Below, piece by piece: positions 47,966 to 61,400 of a stretch of 64,000 nt of DNA (the first letter of the stretch is position 1; every line of letters starts with the position of its first letter). The stretch comes from Pomphorhynchus laevis. Its lineage: Eukaryota > Acanthocephala > Palaeacanthocephala > Echinorhynchida > Pomphorhynchidae. The stretch spans positions 44,744-108,743 of the forward strand of contig WNNJ02001489.1 of NCBI GenBank assembly GCA_012934845.2. The letters are read 5' to 3'. The translations under genes and the position numbers were made by a program. The notes under the pieces were generated by a model. The model made no database searches and was not told where the DNA came from. It saw only the letters and a program-made list of their open reading frames with translations.

Positions 47966-48165
47966 GCAAGGAAATATTGAAAATATGTTGAGATATGTGG
48001 TGAAAACGGCGGAGACGTAGGGGAACGCGAACTGCTGAGTTTACAATGCATTGAAGAGGTTTGAGAGTAGGTTTGGGAGAGTTGGATAAGTTGCTAGGAC
48101 AATAATCGTTTGGGGAAAATAAAAGGGCGGATAAAACGAAAATACAGCGAAAATCGATCAAATCA
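47900..48165 (-). mobile_element. LINE family B, post-RT C-terminal part
   Basis: Minus reading from 48165: DYCPSNLSNSPKPTLKPLQC, VNSAVRVPLRLRRFHHISQH and NRVQFRLILLINRVLH. This is the L2/CR1 C-terminal pattern (DYCNSLL...LQ..QN.AAR...HI....W......I.FK...L..K.LH). It continues the RT part at 49000-49690 across a PLE insertion. Confidence 0.8.
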
Positions 48166-48999
48166 AATCAGCTAACCGAGTCTACGTATTTAATATAATT
48201 ATGAAATAAACAAAACATAATAATGCTAAATCAAACTTTAATAATTAAATAATGAAATTAATAATTGTTTTTAGATTTTCTATAATTTAAATCAAGTTAA
48301 AATAAAAAATTGAAATTTAAAATAAACGTCATTTTTATGAATTGACTAATAAATAGCAGTTGTATAAGAAAAAGGATTAGAGGTCATCAGGAGGAACTGC
48401 TATGCTATCAGGTTTCGGCCCCTAACTCTTCTACCCAACATAGCAGCGGGGCCAAATACATGCTAATGATGTATTTCCTCTGAAATAACTATCTAGTATC
48501 TTATTCTAATACAAAGTATATTATTTATTATCCATCCATAAAAATTTGCCACTTAAGAGTTTAAATTTATTCTTTATATTATTGTGTTGATTTATATATT
48601 TTACTATTTTCTGCTTGATGTTATTTTTATAGTAACCTAATTTAAAATATGTATCTATTAAATTATTTAAATGATTTTGAAGAAAGCCAATATCATTACA
48701 TATTGTTGCAATTCTTAAAATTTCATTATTTAATGTATTATATTTTATATTATATGGTATGCATGAATGCTCATGCAAAAATATGTTTCTTGTAAATTTA
48801 TGTCATCTTTACGATATAAATTAATAGTAGTTTTAGTTAATGTTAATTTAATGTTCATATCTAGATATACACCTTCTTTATCATTAATATTGGTTTTGTT
48901 AAGAATAAGGCTTTCTGGATAAATGTGCTCACTAATTGAATAAAAATTATTAGAATTAAATATACATATATCATCAATGAGTAGCATCACGGAGTAGCA
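48166..48999 (-). mobile_element. PLE fragment (end of RT plus tail) inserted into LINE B
   Basis: Minus frames read LLIDDICIFNSNNF, LNKTNINDKEGVYLDM, NIKLTLTKTTINLYRKDD, ILRIATICNDIGFL and FKLGYYKNNIKQKIVKYI, ending LSGKFLWMDNK. The RT end is followed directly by the standard PLE tail (48545-48166) with no GIY-YIG domain. It is flanked on both sides by LINE B. Broken, but the best-preserved RT end of this PLE type in the window. Confidence 0.8.
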
Positions 49000-49690
49000 T
49001 GAACTAGGAGCGAACTTTATCGGAAACAAATGACTTGAGAGAAAGATAGCTGTCAAAGTAGAAACCGAGTAATACGATATCATTAACGATAGGAAGAATG
49101 GTTAAGTAAAGACATAAGGTAGGTAGAGTAATGTTGAGGTGAGAAGGAATTATCCACATGATTTTGGACTTTGCAGGATATAATGAGGGGGAGAAGCGAA
49201 TAAAGGTGTTGAAAATGGGATAATAGGCAATCGGAAAAAGTGGATGCAATATCATGGATTTAAGACGAGGGTAGATAAGAGTAGAGAATATTGTCATCAG
49301 TATATTAAATAGTATGAAAATTGTGTTCTGTTTATTGAAGAGAGATCACCGATAAGAAGGAAGAAAAGAAAGAGACCTAGTACTAATCCTTGAGGAAAAC
49401 CGTGTGGGAAAGAAGACGGTTTACAGACAGAAGAAGCTTAATGAACACTAAAAGAATGGTCAGAGAGATAACAGGAAAACTATAGAGGAAAACTAGGCTA
49501 TAGCGGATTTAGAGAATCTATAATCATGACGAATCCGATAGTAAAGAATATAATAATCTACGATGCCGAATGCATATGACAGGTCAAGGGAGATTATGTA
49601 ACTACAAAGGTTTTCCTCTTGCGATTGTAGAGGATCACAAAATACTTTGTGACACGCTAGTTCGGTGTAATGATTAGAACGCATGTAATG
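49000..49690 (-). mobile_element. LINE family B, reverse transcriptase part
   Basis: Minus reading from 49684: HYTELACHKVFCD, LCSYIISLDLSYAFGIVDYY (motif A), FSSIVF, then IGDLSSINRTQFSYYLIY, SKIMWIIPSHLNI and ILGFYFDSYLSLKSFVSDKV near 49020. The order fits the L2/CR1 RT (LDLSAAFDTVDH...GPLLF...NDL). The YADD region is not recognisable. Stops and frameshifts are present. It ends where the PLE insertion starts. Confidence 0.75.
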
Positions 49691-49794
49691 CTCAAATTGT
49701 AATGCTCATTTGTAATGCTCAAATTACCTTGTTCAAATTATGTTTCGAAATTATTTAAAGATATGATTCTCTATATTTTTACAAATATAGAACA

Positions 49795-49965
49795 AATAGA
49801 GAACCTATTCTAATACATCGTATATTATTTATTAGTCAATTCATAAAAACTAATTTTTGATTTAAATTTAAACTTTTTAAAAATATAAATTAAATAAAAT
49901 CTTATAATTTTTATTTATAGATAATATAAAATATGTAGACTCACTTAGCTGATCTGATTTTAATT
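49795..49965 (+). mobile_element. PLE tail fragment
   Basis: ATTATTTATTAGTCAATTCA, the following AT-rich block and GTAGACTCACTTAGCTGATC match the distal part of the PLE tail in forward orientation. Confidence 0.7.
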
Positions 49966-51904
49966 AAATATTTGATAAATGAAGTTACAAATAGTAGAAA
50001 TAAAACAATCATTTTGATAACGAGAATGAATTAACAAACAATATGTATTATTTTAAAATCATCAAAAGATTACTCTTTAAAATAATTTACTTCAGAATAA
50101 CCACAAATACTCTTTTTATAAGAATTGTTCTAATCGTCAGTAAGAAAAAAAATAATGAAATAATTATATGACGATTAGTTTTATGTCATAATGCGATAAA
50201 TAATGTGTTTCTTGAAATGAATAAGTGATCTAATTTTCTAAAATAATTTTGTGAAAATTCTATCACTTATTCTATCAAAATGAATAAGTCGATTGATACA
50301 ATTTTCTGAAAATAGTATTTACCTGTAGTGACATTAAAGCATCCACATCTAAATTAAAACATAATATGCAAGTGAAGAATAATAATTAGTAATTATTAAT
50401 TATTATAATTATTAAGTATTAATTATTATAATATCATAATATGCAAGTGAAGAGTTGATTATTGTATTGAATAATAATTTGCAATGTAATAAAAAATTGA
50501 AAGTATATATAACTTTATAGCATTTAGCAGCATCAAAAATAATTTATTTGCTTTGTTTTTTAATGCAAAGCAAACGAAAAGTTTAAAAAGAGTACGGATA
50601 ATTATATTTGTACTTTAAATATGAATACGGATATGAAAAAATATCTTAAAATGTTAAGATACAACAAATGAAAAGTTTAAAATATCAATTATGTTAAGAT
50701 ATGAAAAATATCTTAACAAAATGTTAAGATACATTTTATACTCAGTTGCAGTACCCAATTTAAAATTATATTAATCACAAAATGAATGTCTGATTATATG
50801 GGAAAATTTAAGAATTCAATATAAAGTTTTGAAGAATTCAAAACTAATCACGATATATCAGGAGATAAAATTCCGAATATCCCTAAGCATTATCATAATT
50901 CATACGATCAAAGAGATAAAATCTCTGATTAAAAAATGGAATCTAATAGATATCATTCACATACTCAATGCATCAAAAAAATCGCCAAACGCAAGTTTTA
51001 GTTCAAATAGGTCATAACAGTATCAATGTGTTTACGGTCTAAGCGACGATAACAGATAATATTAATTAATATTAATGTAGTGAAATTTATTTAAAACACT
51101 TAGCCTCTCGGCTTGGGCCAAAAACAGACAAAACAACAACAGTCAAAATATAATATTTGTTTTAAAATCTTTATATCAATTTAAATAATTTTCAAAAATA
51201 GCATAATGTAATAATCTGAGATAATTTATAACTGCCCCACCATCTTTCGATGTAAACAAAAATAAATTGACAAACATATTTACATATACTATACCAAATA
51301 ATATATTAAATATAATGATAATTATAAATTTAACAATATTATATTATAAATTATAATATGCTATATTATAATTTAGTATACTAAATTATACTATTATTAT
51401 ATTAAATAATAAAAATATACAAAGCCCTGATTAACTTGGTTGTTTCTAGCCAATGAATATAAATATATCAACAACGCACTTAGAATTAATAACAAATTGA
51501 GATATGACTATGAAAAACTTCAATTTTTACAAAAACAATATAAACTATTCAATTGTCTTCTATTAAATTAGTCTTGTACAAAAATTAAAAAAGTATACAA
51601 TAACGAATTTTAACGCTCAATCAAGAAATAAATTGCCATTCACTTATCCTTATTTTTAAGTTCTAGCTTTAGTACAAAAACATTAGTATGACAATAGGTA
51701 CGATTATCTATTGAGAAAAGCGATATTGAATAATGGTGACTTATCCTATTTATATTAATGTAAATTAATTTAATGTAAATTAATTTTTGACTAAAAAAGT
51801 TAACTTTTAAAAGTAAAAACGCAATAATTTTAGATTGTAAAATTATCATCAAATGAGATTGTGATTTCACAATTGATCAAGTATTTTGTTCACCAATTTA
51901 AAAA
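49966..51904. other. AT-rich region, no gene recognised
   Basis: Only short direct repeats (for example AAAATATCTTAA words near 50630-50730) were noted. It lies downstream of the microexon gene. Confidence 0.5.
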
Positions 51905-52150
51905 AATGGCTCATTATTCATAGCTGGCTCGTCATTCATTTAATCTTAATATTCATTAATAACTTAAAATTCTCTTGTTAGTTATTATTCACATATGCCA
52001 TATTATTTATTCAGGAATCATTATTTATGACTGATTATCCATGTATGGCTCATTATTTATTTACGACTCATTATCCATTTATGACTCATTATTTATTGAC
52101 GACTCATTATCCATTTTATGAATCATTATTTATTTATGACATATTATTAT
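51905..52150. repeat. Minisatellite of GACTCATTATTTATTTAC-type units
   Basis: About ten degenerate units of 17-18 bp with the core CTCATTATYYAT. It lies just downstream of the stop codon of the microexon gene, probably in or beyond its 3' UTR. On the minus strand it supplies several AATAAATAATG words that could act as polyadenylation signals. Confidence 0.75.
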
Positions 52151-52417
52151 GAGTTTTTAAGTATAACATAATTGTCAAAAATGTAAAAAGAACTTAGGTA
52201 GTAGGAAATTAAATAAATTAAATTAAAATTAAATTAAATCAAAATAAATTAAATTAATTAAATTAATAGATTAATAAATTAAATCATAAATTAAAATGTT
52301 CTAGAAAAATGAACTATCATAAAATGTACAAAATACAATAAAAACTGCAACATACATTGTTTCAACATTTGGAGATTCAGAACTGAGTAAATCTAAATTT
52401 ACAAAAATACTCTTTAG

Positions 52418-52446
52418 TTATAAAACTAGTACCAGTACCAGCAGGG
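52418..52446 (-). CDS. Microexon gene, last exon with hydrophobic C-terminus
   Basis: After acceptor GACTTAG, phase 1. It completes A then encodes LLVLVLVL and TAA (52420-52418). With the preceding exon the end reads YTTSKFTSAGALLVLVLVL. A hydrophobic end after small residues could be a GPI-attachment signal, though the tail is short; membrane association is inference. Confidence 0.78.
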
Positions 52447-55400
52447 CTAAGTCAAACAATTTAAAAATTAAAATAATTATTGCAGAACATCAATAACTTT
52501 TTTCATTGATCTTTATTTTGACAAAATATATTTAAGATAAAATATGTACCTGCCGAGGTAAATTTGCTTGTTGTGTATCCCTCGTTGCAAGTGAAATTTT
52601 GAAAATCGACATAAATTTCCTCGTAATCATCATCACAACTATTTTATAAAACAAAAATGTTAAAAACATAAATTAAGAAACATTTAGTAAAATTAAATTT
52701 TTATAATTTAGAAATTAAACATATTTTTTAAAAGTTTATTATTCTACAAAAATGAAATTGATTTGTAATAAATACATAACAAACTTTAAGAACTATCAAT
52801 GAAAAAAACAATTATTGTTTTATTTGAATAAAAAACAAATGCAAATATATTGTACTAAAAAATGCAGATTTTTTAAGGGTCACATTTTTTCCAGTATAGT
52901 AGTTTTTAAAAACAAAAAAATGTAGAGAAATACAAATATGGTACATGATATTATCATGAAATTAAGTTCTATATAATCAAAAAAAATATTTAAAATTTGG
53001 TAAATGTGAATTTACAGAAACGTTTTAAAAGTTAAACATTATTAATTTAAGGTAAATTAAGGTAGACAAATAAATAAATAAGGACAACAAATAAAATAAA
53101 TGATGTTTTTAATAATAAAAATAATTTATTGACAAATCTATAAATTAAAATTGTCAACAAATAATACAAAAATTATTTATTTATTAAAAAAATTAATTAA
53201 AAATTAACTTAAATATAAATTTAAAGTAAATTAAGGTTGACAAATAATTAAAGAAAAAAAAACGAAATAATAAAACTAAAAATGCTTTTTTTAAATATTA
53301 TTATGTTTATAAAAAGAATTAAAATATTAAAAAAAATATTATTAGGTTAAAATATGTATTAAAACAGTAGAAAAATATAAATGTTTGATATTGTTATGCA
53401 GTCATTATAAATTATGAATATAAATAGGTTTATGACATTTGCATAAGAAAAAACTAAAGTCTTAAAAGCTTTATCAATGTACTCTATACTTTAACAAAAA
53501 CATTAAAAAATAGAAATAATGTAATAGAAATAACATTAAAACATAGCAAAAAGATCAAAAAATTACTAAAATTATAAATCAGCAGCAAACGGAAATTTTT
53601 CAAACATTTATATTCTAATGACCGATAATTTTTGTAAAACAAAAAAAAATATATAATAGAAAAAAGCATTTGATAAAATCAAATTAGTAAATAAGAAGAT
53701 GTATATTAAACAATCAAGCCTATTAATCTTTTCGTAATCTAAAAAAATTCTGCTCATTTGTAAAATTATACGGCTGTTATTTATAAACATACAATAAAAT
53801 ATGAAAAAATAATAGATGATTTATTAATGGCAAAAATATAAATAAAGAATATTTATGTAATTTATTATTAATTAATAACAGTGATTGCCAAATATAAATA
53901 AAACCCAAAAATATTTAGCAAACATTCTTGAAAATTTGAAAAATGACAAAAAAAGCAAATTCTTTTAAACTTTTAAATTATAATGATTAATAATTTTTGT
54001 ACAAAATAAACTGAAAGAAGAATAATATAAAAGAAGGAAAGACATGAGCTTAAAAAACAATCTAAAATAAAAAGATTATTCAAAACCAATTATAAATTAA
54101 TATTCCATACTGCATATAATCAAATTCCTGTTCATTCGCAAAATCAAAGGTCTGTAGTTATTTAACATACAACAAATTATGACAAATGACAATTTTAGTA
54201 AAACGTTTTATTTCAAGAAAACATCAAAATTCAAAAGCTTTTGCACATACCCGTAAGGTGATTCCGTAGAACTGCCACCTGGCAATCCTTAAACAATTAA
54301 AGCATTATTGTTTCAAATATATAAAAAATAAAAAAGACATTTAAATTTATAAAAGAAAATGTTTAACGAAAACGAAATCAACGAAATGCAATCAAGGACG
54401 TGATTGATATTAGAAATCTATTAAAAGATATTTGATTCGAAAATAAGTTGACATCAAAGGTAACGTTTAGGCATTATTATATACACAAAGCTATACATTT
54501 TGAGAAAATTAAAGATACAATGTTCATACCTGTACCACCAGAGCCGGCTGAAAAAGATGATTGATTTCCACTAAATCATAACATTATAAAAATATTAATT
54601 TGTAGTAGGGCATTTGAGTTCAAATTGAGAATAATCTACATTTCCGAAAAACTTGAAACAAAGAATTTATAAAGAATTTGAAAGAAAATTTATCCAAACA
54701 TTACAGAAAATTTTACTTTTTTTCAATTTAAGAAAAATGAAAAATATAAATAAATTGTAATATTAAAAGTAAAATATTCTAGTACCCGTAAGGAAAGTCT
54801 GTTTTTCCTGTACTACCAGAAACTAAATTTAGAAAGCAATTGAATAAGTTTAAATGAATACATTGTCATACTAAACACAGTTCAAAATAAAAAATATATT
54901 TTTTGAATTTAAAAAAATATTTGAATACGATTAAAGAATATGCTACAGGTTTCAACATGTTAAAATATATTTAAAACAAAAGATGTTCCAAATAATTTTA
55001 AGACAAAAAAGCATCATTTAAAAACCATTACTTACAAACTAACAATAGAAAATACAGAACTTACCTAAACCCCCGGTCTTATCGGTAAGTGAGGTAGCAT
55101 TGCCACTAAACAGGGAAAGTAAATATTTTCGTATAATTTAGATTACAAAACGAAATTTTATGAATAAAACTTCCTTCATATAAAGTTCTAAAATTTTTAC
55201 ACAAAAATGAAGTATATAATAAAATTACATAAAAAATGTAAAAAAGACTGACAAACATAAAAAACAAAAAAGAGAGAAGACTGCAAATTCATTCAACTTA
55301 TATATTTAAATGACCGATAATTATTTTAAGCAAAAACAAAAAATTTTCAAAATGAACGAATAGACAAAAGCTTTTAACACATTATTATATGAGAGGACTA

Positions 55401-58400
55401 CGGTAAAACATTTAGATAATTAAAAATCTATACAGCAAATACTTAAATTCCGGTTCATTTGCGAAATCAAAAGGCTGTCGTTTAAAGAAATTATAACTAT
55501 ATCAAATTACAATTAACGCAAAATTATTATTGCAAAAGAGCGCAAAATTAAAAATGTACTGTACATACCCGTAATGTGATTCGGTAGAACTGCCGCCAGG
55601 CAACCCTAAACAATTAAGACATAATTATTCATGTACATATTACAAATCAAAAACATTAAAAGTTTATAAACAACAATGCCTTTAAAAAATGAAAACAAAG
55701 AAATCTAATGAACAATGTGACTACGCCTTAAAAATGTAAAAGTTAATATTTTACAAAATTGAATATTGGCATCAAAGTTATCGTTAAAGCGTAAATGTAA
55801 AGAAAAAATTATACATATCAGATAAATTAAAAGATACAAATTGCATACCTGTACCACCAGAGCCGGCTGAAAAAGATGATTGATTGCCACTAAATCACAA
55901 AATTACAATATTGACAATTTGCGAAATTGAATTTTTATTCAAACTGCGAATAATCTACTTTTAAAAAAAATGTAAAAAATATATAATAAAACTAACTGAA
56001 AATTTTTTATCTAACCACCAGAGAAATTTTAATTTTCATTACGTAAATATAGAAATTTGTAAATACATTGCAATATTTTAACTAAAATATTTTAGTACCT
56101 GTAAGGAAAATCTGTCTTCCCGGTACTTCCAGAAACTAAATATACAAAGCATAATAATAAATTTTAATAAATACATAAAAAACTAACAAATAGCGTGGAA
56201 AAATAATTGAATTTCAAACAATCAGTGAAATACGATTTAAAGATATGCTACAATTTCAAACAAACAATAAATATTACGATAACAAAAGATTTTCACACAA
56301 ATGTTCAGACAAAAATGCTTGATTCCATCAACATAGTTAATTACAAACAAGCAACTAAAACTCGGTTCTTACCTAAACCACCAGTTTTATCTGTAAGTGA
56401 GGTAACATTGCCGCTAAACAAAATCAAAATAAATATTTTCGTACAATTTTTAATTAGACTAAAGCGTAATCCTTTAAATATAAAATCGTTAATATAAATT
56501 GAAAAATCGTAAAAACTAAAATATTAAGAAACAAATAGAAATAATTACATTAGCGCTTTACAAAAATGTCAGAAAATTTGTAAAATTATAAAAGCATATC
56601 AAACGCAGATTTTTAAAATTTCTATATTTTATTGTCGGACTATTTTTGTAAAATAAAAACATATAAATAAAAGAATGAAGCATATAATAAAATCTCATTA
56701 TTAAATGAGAAGACGAATATAAAACAATCACAACTGATAGTATTTTCTCATAATAATAAAACTTCAGTTTATTTGCAAAATCAGATGGCTGGCGTTTATA
56801 AACAAAACTAATATGACAAAATAAAAATAAATGATTAATAGATGGCACACATATTTAAAAAATATTAATATTTATTAATATTTGTTAATAATATTATTCA
56901 TCATCTTAAAAAAAAAGATGAACAAAAATCCTTTATAATTTTTTAAATTATAACAATGTAGAAAATGCAAATTGTTTAAACTTCTGTATTTTAATAATCG
57001 ATAATTTTTAAAAAAGAAATATACTTACAAAGAATATATATAAAATAAAAAATGATATGCTTAAAACATTTTTTTAAATAATGAGATGTTCGAAGCACAT
57101 TGTAAATTTATAATTTATCCTGCAAAAAATAAATTTCATGTTCATTTTTAAAACATACAATAAAATATGACAAAAATCAAAAACATACAATAAAATATGA
57201 TAACTGACAATTTTAGCAAAACGATTTGTTACCTCAAAAGCAGCAAAATTCAAAAGCTTATACACATACCCGTAAGGTGATTCGGTAGTACTGACACCAG
57301 GCAACCCTAAACAACAAAAGCATTTTTAATTATATATATAAATAAAAAGACATTTAAACTTTATAAAATAAAATTTACAAAAATGAAAGCCATGAAATTA
57401 AATGAACGACGTGACTACAAATTAGAAAGCTGTATAAAAATATTTGATTTACTCAAACCATTGACATCAAAATTATAGTTTAAGCAAATTATATACAAAA
57501 ATTCTACATGTTGAGTAAATTCAAGATACAATGTTCATACCTGTACCACCAGAGCCGGCTGAAAAAGATGATTGATTTCCACTAAATCAGAAAATTATAA
57601 AATGTTTATTTGGAAAAGCATATTGGTTCAAATTGAGAACAATTTACATATCCAAAAAACTTGTAAACAAAAACAAATATATAACTTTTTATGAAAATTT
57701 ATCTAATCACTATATTTATTTTACTTGTTTTATCATTTCAAAATAAAGGTAAAATATTAAATACATTGTTTATTAAAAGTACAATATTTTATTACCCGTA
57801 CGGAATGTCTGTTTTTCCTGTACTACCAGAAACTAAATTAAGAAAACATTCGAATAAGTTAAAATAAATACAAATTATAATGAGTTTAGTTCGAAAAAAA
57901 ATATATAAACATTAAACAATCATTTAAAAACGCTTAAAGAATACGCAACAAATTCCAACAATTCAAAATATTCCTTTATTAGAAGATGTTCACAAATTTT
58001 AAGATAAAAAAGCATCATTTAAAAACCATCACTTACAAATAATATAAAACACGAACTTACCTAAACCGCCAGTTTTATCTGTAAGTGAGGTAGCATTGCC
58101 GCTAAAGAGGACAAAGTAAATATTTTCGTAAAATGTCAATGTAAAAAACGTAATTTTAATTATGATACTTTGTAAATATGAATTGATAAAATATTAAGAC
58201 TCAATTATAAAAAAGTAAATAGTAACAATTACATTAATAGATAGCAAAGAAAAAACCAGAACATTTCTAAAATTTTAACAGTTCGGCAAACGCAAACTGT
58301 TTCAAATTATATACATTTTTATGACCAATAATTTTTGTAAAACAAATTAAAGAACAAATTATACAAAAGAACGAACAAACATAAGCTTTTAAGACATTAA

Positions 58401-61400
58401 TAAATGAGAAGATTTAAGTACAAAATTTATCAATTACTAATATATAGAGCTAATAATGAAATTCCTGTTTTCTTGCTTTATCAATAACCCGTCGTATAAT
58501 AAAGCAATGAATATATATTATGTCAATTAGTGCAAAGTAATGATTATAAAAAAGCGCAAAATTACAAATGTATTGCACATACCCGTAATGAGAATCGGTA
58601 GAACTGCCGCCAGGCAACCCTAAACAATAAAGACATATTGATTAAGTACATATTACAAATCAAAAAACATAAAAAGTTTAAAAAACAATGTTTAATAAAA
58701 ATGTTACAAACAAAATTTAATAAAAGATGTGACTTCATATGAAAAAGGTGAGAATTAATTTTTTATTAAATAAAATGATGCTAACAAGGTTATCATTTAA
58801 AGACAATTTTATACAACAAATTATACATATCGGATAAATTAAAAGGTTGAATGTGCATACCTGTACCTCCTGAGCCGGCTGAAAAAGATGATTGATTTCC
58901 ACTAAATCACAAAATTACAATATTGACAATTTGTAAACCAGAATTTTAATTCATACTGCGAATAATCTACCTTTGTCAATAATAAGTAAACAAAAATACA
59001 TAATCAAACAATTGGACACAAAATTTATCTAACCACTTGAAAAATTTAATTTTATTTCAAGAAAAATACAAATTAGTGAATACTTAGCAATATTTAAAGT
59101 AAAATATTTTAGTACCCGTAAGGAAAGTCTGTCTTCCCGGTACTGCCAGAAACTAAATATACAAAGCATAATAATAAATTTTAATAAATACATAAATAAA
59201 ACTAACAAATAGCTAGGAAAAATAATTGAATTTCAAACAATCAGTGAAATACGATTTAAAGATATGCTACAATTTCAAACAAACAATAAATATTTCGATA
59301 ACAAAAGATGTTCACACAAATGTTCAGACAAAATGCTTAATTCCATCAACTAAGTTACTTACAAACAAGCAACTAAAACTCGGTTCTTACCTAAACCACC
59401 AGTTTTATCTGTAAGTGAGGTAACATTGCCGCTAAACAAAATCAAAATAAATATTTTCGTACAATTTTTAATTAGACTAAAGCGTAATCCGTTAAATAAA
59501 TAATCTTTAATATAAATTGAAAAATCGTAAAAACTAAAATATTAAGAAACAAATAGAAATAATTACATAAGCGCTTAGCAAAAAAGTCAGAAAATTTGTA
59601 AAATTACAAAAGAATAACAAAAGCAAATTTTTAAAATTTCTATATTTTTTGTCGGACTATTTTTGTAAAATAAAAACATATAAATAAAAGAATGAAGCAT
59701 ATAATAAAATCTCATTATTAAATGAGAAGACGAATATAAAACAATCACAACTGATAGTATTTTCTCAAAAAAACAAAACTTCAGTTTATTTGCAAAATCA
59801 GATGGCTGGTGTTTATAAACAAAAAAATATGACAAAATAAATATAAATAATTATCAGATGGCACACATATATAAAAAATATTAATATTTATTAATATTTG
59901 TTAATAATATAATCCGTCATCTTTAAAAAATAGATGACAAAAAATCCTTTAAAATTTTTAAAATTATAACAAAGTAGAAAATGCAAAGTTTTTAAACTTC
60001 TGTATATTAATAATCGATAATTTTTAAAAACGAAATAAACTTACAAAGAATATTTATAAAATGAAAAATGATATGCTTAAAACATTTTTTTTTAAAATGA
60101 GATTATCGAAGCACATTGTAAATTTATAATCTATCCTGCAAAAAATAAATATCATGTTCATTTTTAAAACATACAATAAAATATGACAAAAATCAAAAAC
60201 ATACAATAAAATATGACAACTGACAATTTTAGCAAAACGATTTATTAACTCAAAAGCAGCAAAATTCAAAAGCTTATACACATACCCGTAAGGTGATTCG
60301 GTAGAACTGCCACCAGGCAACCCTAAACAACAAAAGCATTGTTAAATACATGTATAAATAATAAGACATTTAAACTTTATGAAACAAAATTTAAAAAAAT
60401 GAAAGCCATTTAATTAAATGAAGGAAGTGACTACACATTAGAAAGCTATATAAAAATATTTGATTTACAAAACAATTGACATAAAATTATGGTTTAAGCA
60501 AATTATATACAAAAATTCTACATGTTGAGTAAATTCAAGATACAATGTTCATACCTGTACCACCAGAGCCGGCTGAAAAAGATGATTGATTTCCACTAAA
60601 TCAGAAAATTATAAAATGTTTATTTGGAAAAGCATATTGGTTCAAATTGAGAACAATTTACATATCCAAAAAACTTGTAAACAAAAACAAATATATAACT
60701 TTTTATGAAAATTTATCTAATCACTATATTTATTTTACTTGTTTTATCATTTCAAGATAAAAGTAAAATGTTAAATAACTTGTTTATTAAAAGTAAAATT
60801 TTTTATTACCCGTACGGAAAGTCTGTTTTTCCTGTACTACCAGAAACTAAATTTAGAAAACATTCGAATAAGTTAAAATAAATACAAATTATAATGAGTT
60901 TAGTTCGAAAAAAAATATATAAACATTAAACAATCATTTAAAAAACGCTTAAAGAAAAACGCAACAAATTCCAACAATTCAAAATATTCCTTTATTAGAA
61001 GATGTTCACAAATTTTAAGATAAAAAAGCATCATTTAAAAACCATCACTTACAAATAATATAAAACACGAACTTACCTAAACCGCCAGTTTTATCTGTAA
61101 GTGAGGTAGCATTGCCGCTAAAGAGGACAAAGTAAATATTTTCGTAAAATGTCAATGTAAAAAACGTAATTTTAATTATGATACTTTGTAAATATGAATT
61201 GATAAAATATTAAGACTCAATTATAAAAAGTAAATAGTAACAATTACATTAATAGATAGCAAAGAAAAAACCAGAACATTTCTAAAATTTTAACAGTTCG
61301 GCAAACGCAAACTGTTTCAAATTATATACATTTTTATGACCAATAATTTTTGTAAAACAAATTAAAGAACAAATTATACAAAAGAACGAACAAACATAAG

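Noticed and set aside
53484-53790. Minus-strand hydrophobic frames in the 1.6-kb intron as a membrane protein
   Set aside because: Phe/Tyr/Leu/Ile-rich translation is what AT-rich intron DNA gives by chance, and the same sequence recurs inside other introns of the array.
56207-56497. Forward open frames of 62-96 codons recurring at 56207, 59226 and 62241
   Set aside because: They recur only because the tandem unit recurs, and they cross predicted introns and antisense D microexons. The minus-strand splice-consistent frame explains the conservation better.
57074-57304. Minus-strand frames starting MPGVSTTESPYGYVYKLL and similar at 60054 and 63070
   Set aside because: Only the first 12 codons are exon A; the rest reads through the donor site into an AT-rich intron (Tyr, Phe, Leu-rich), so these are not separate small proteins.
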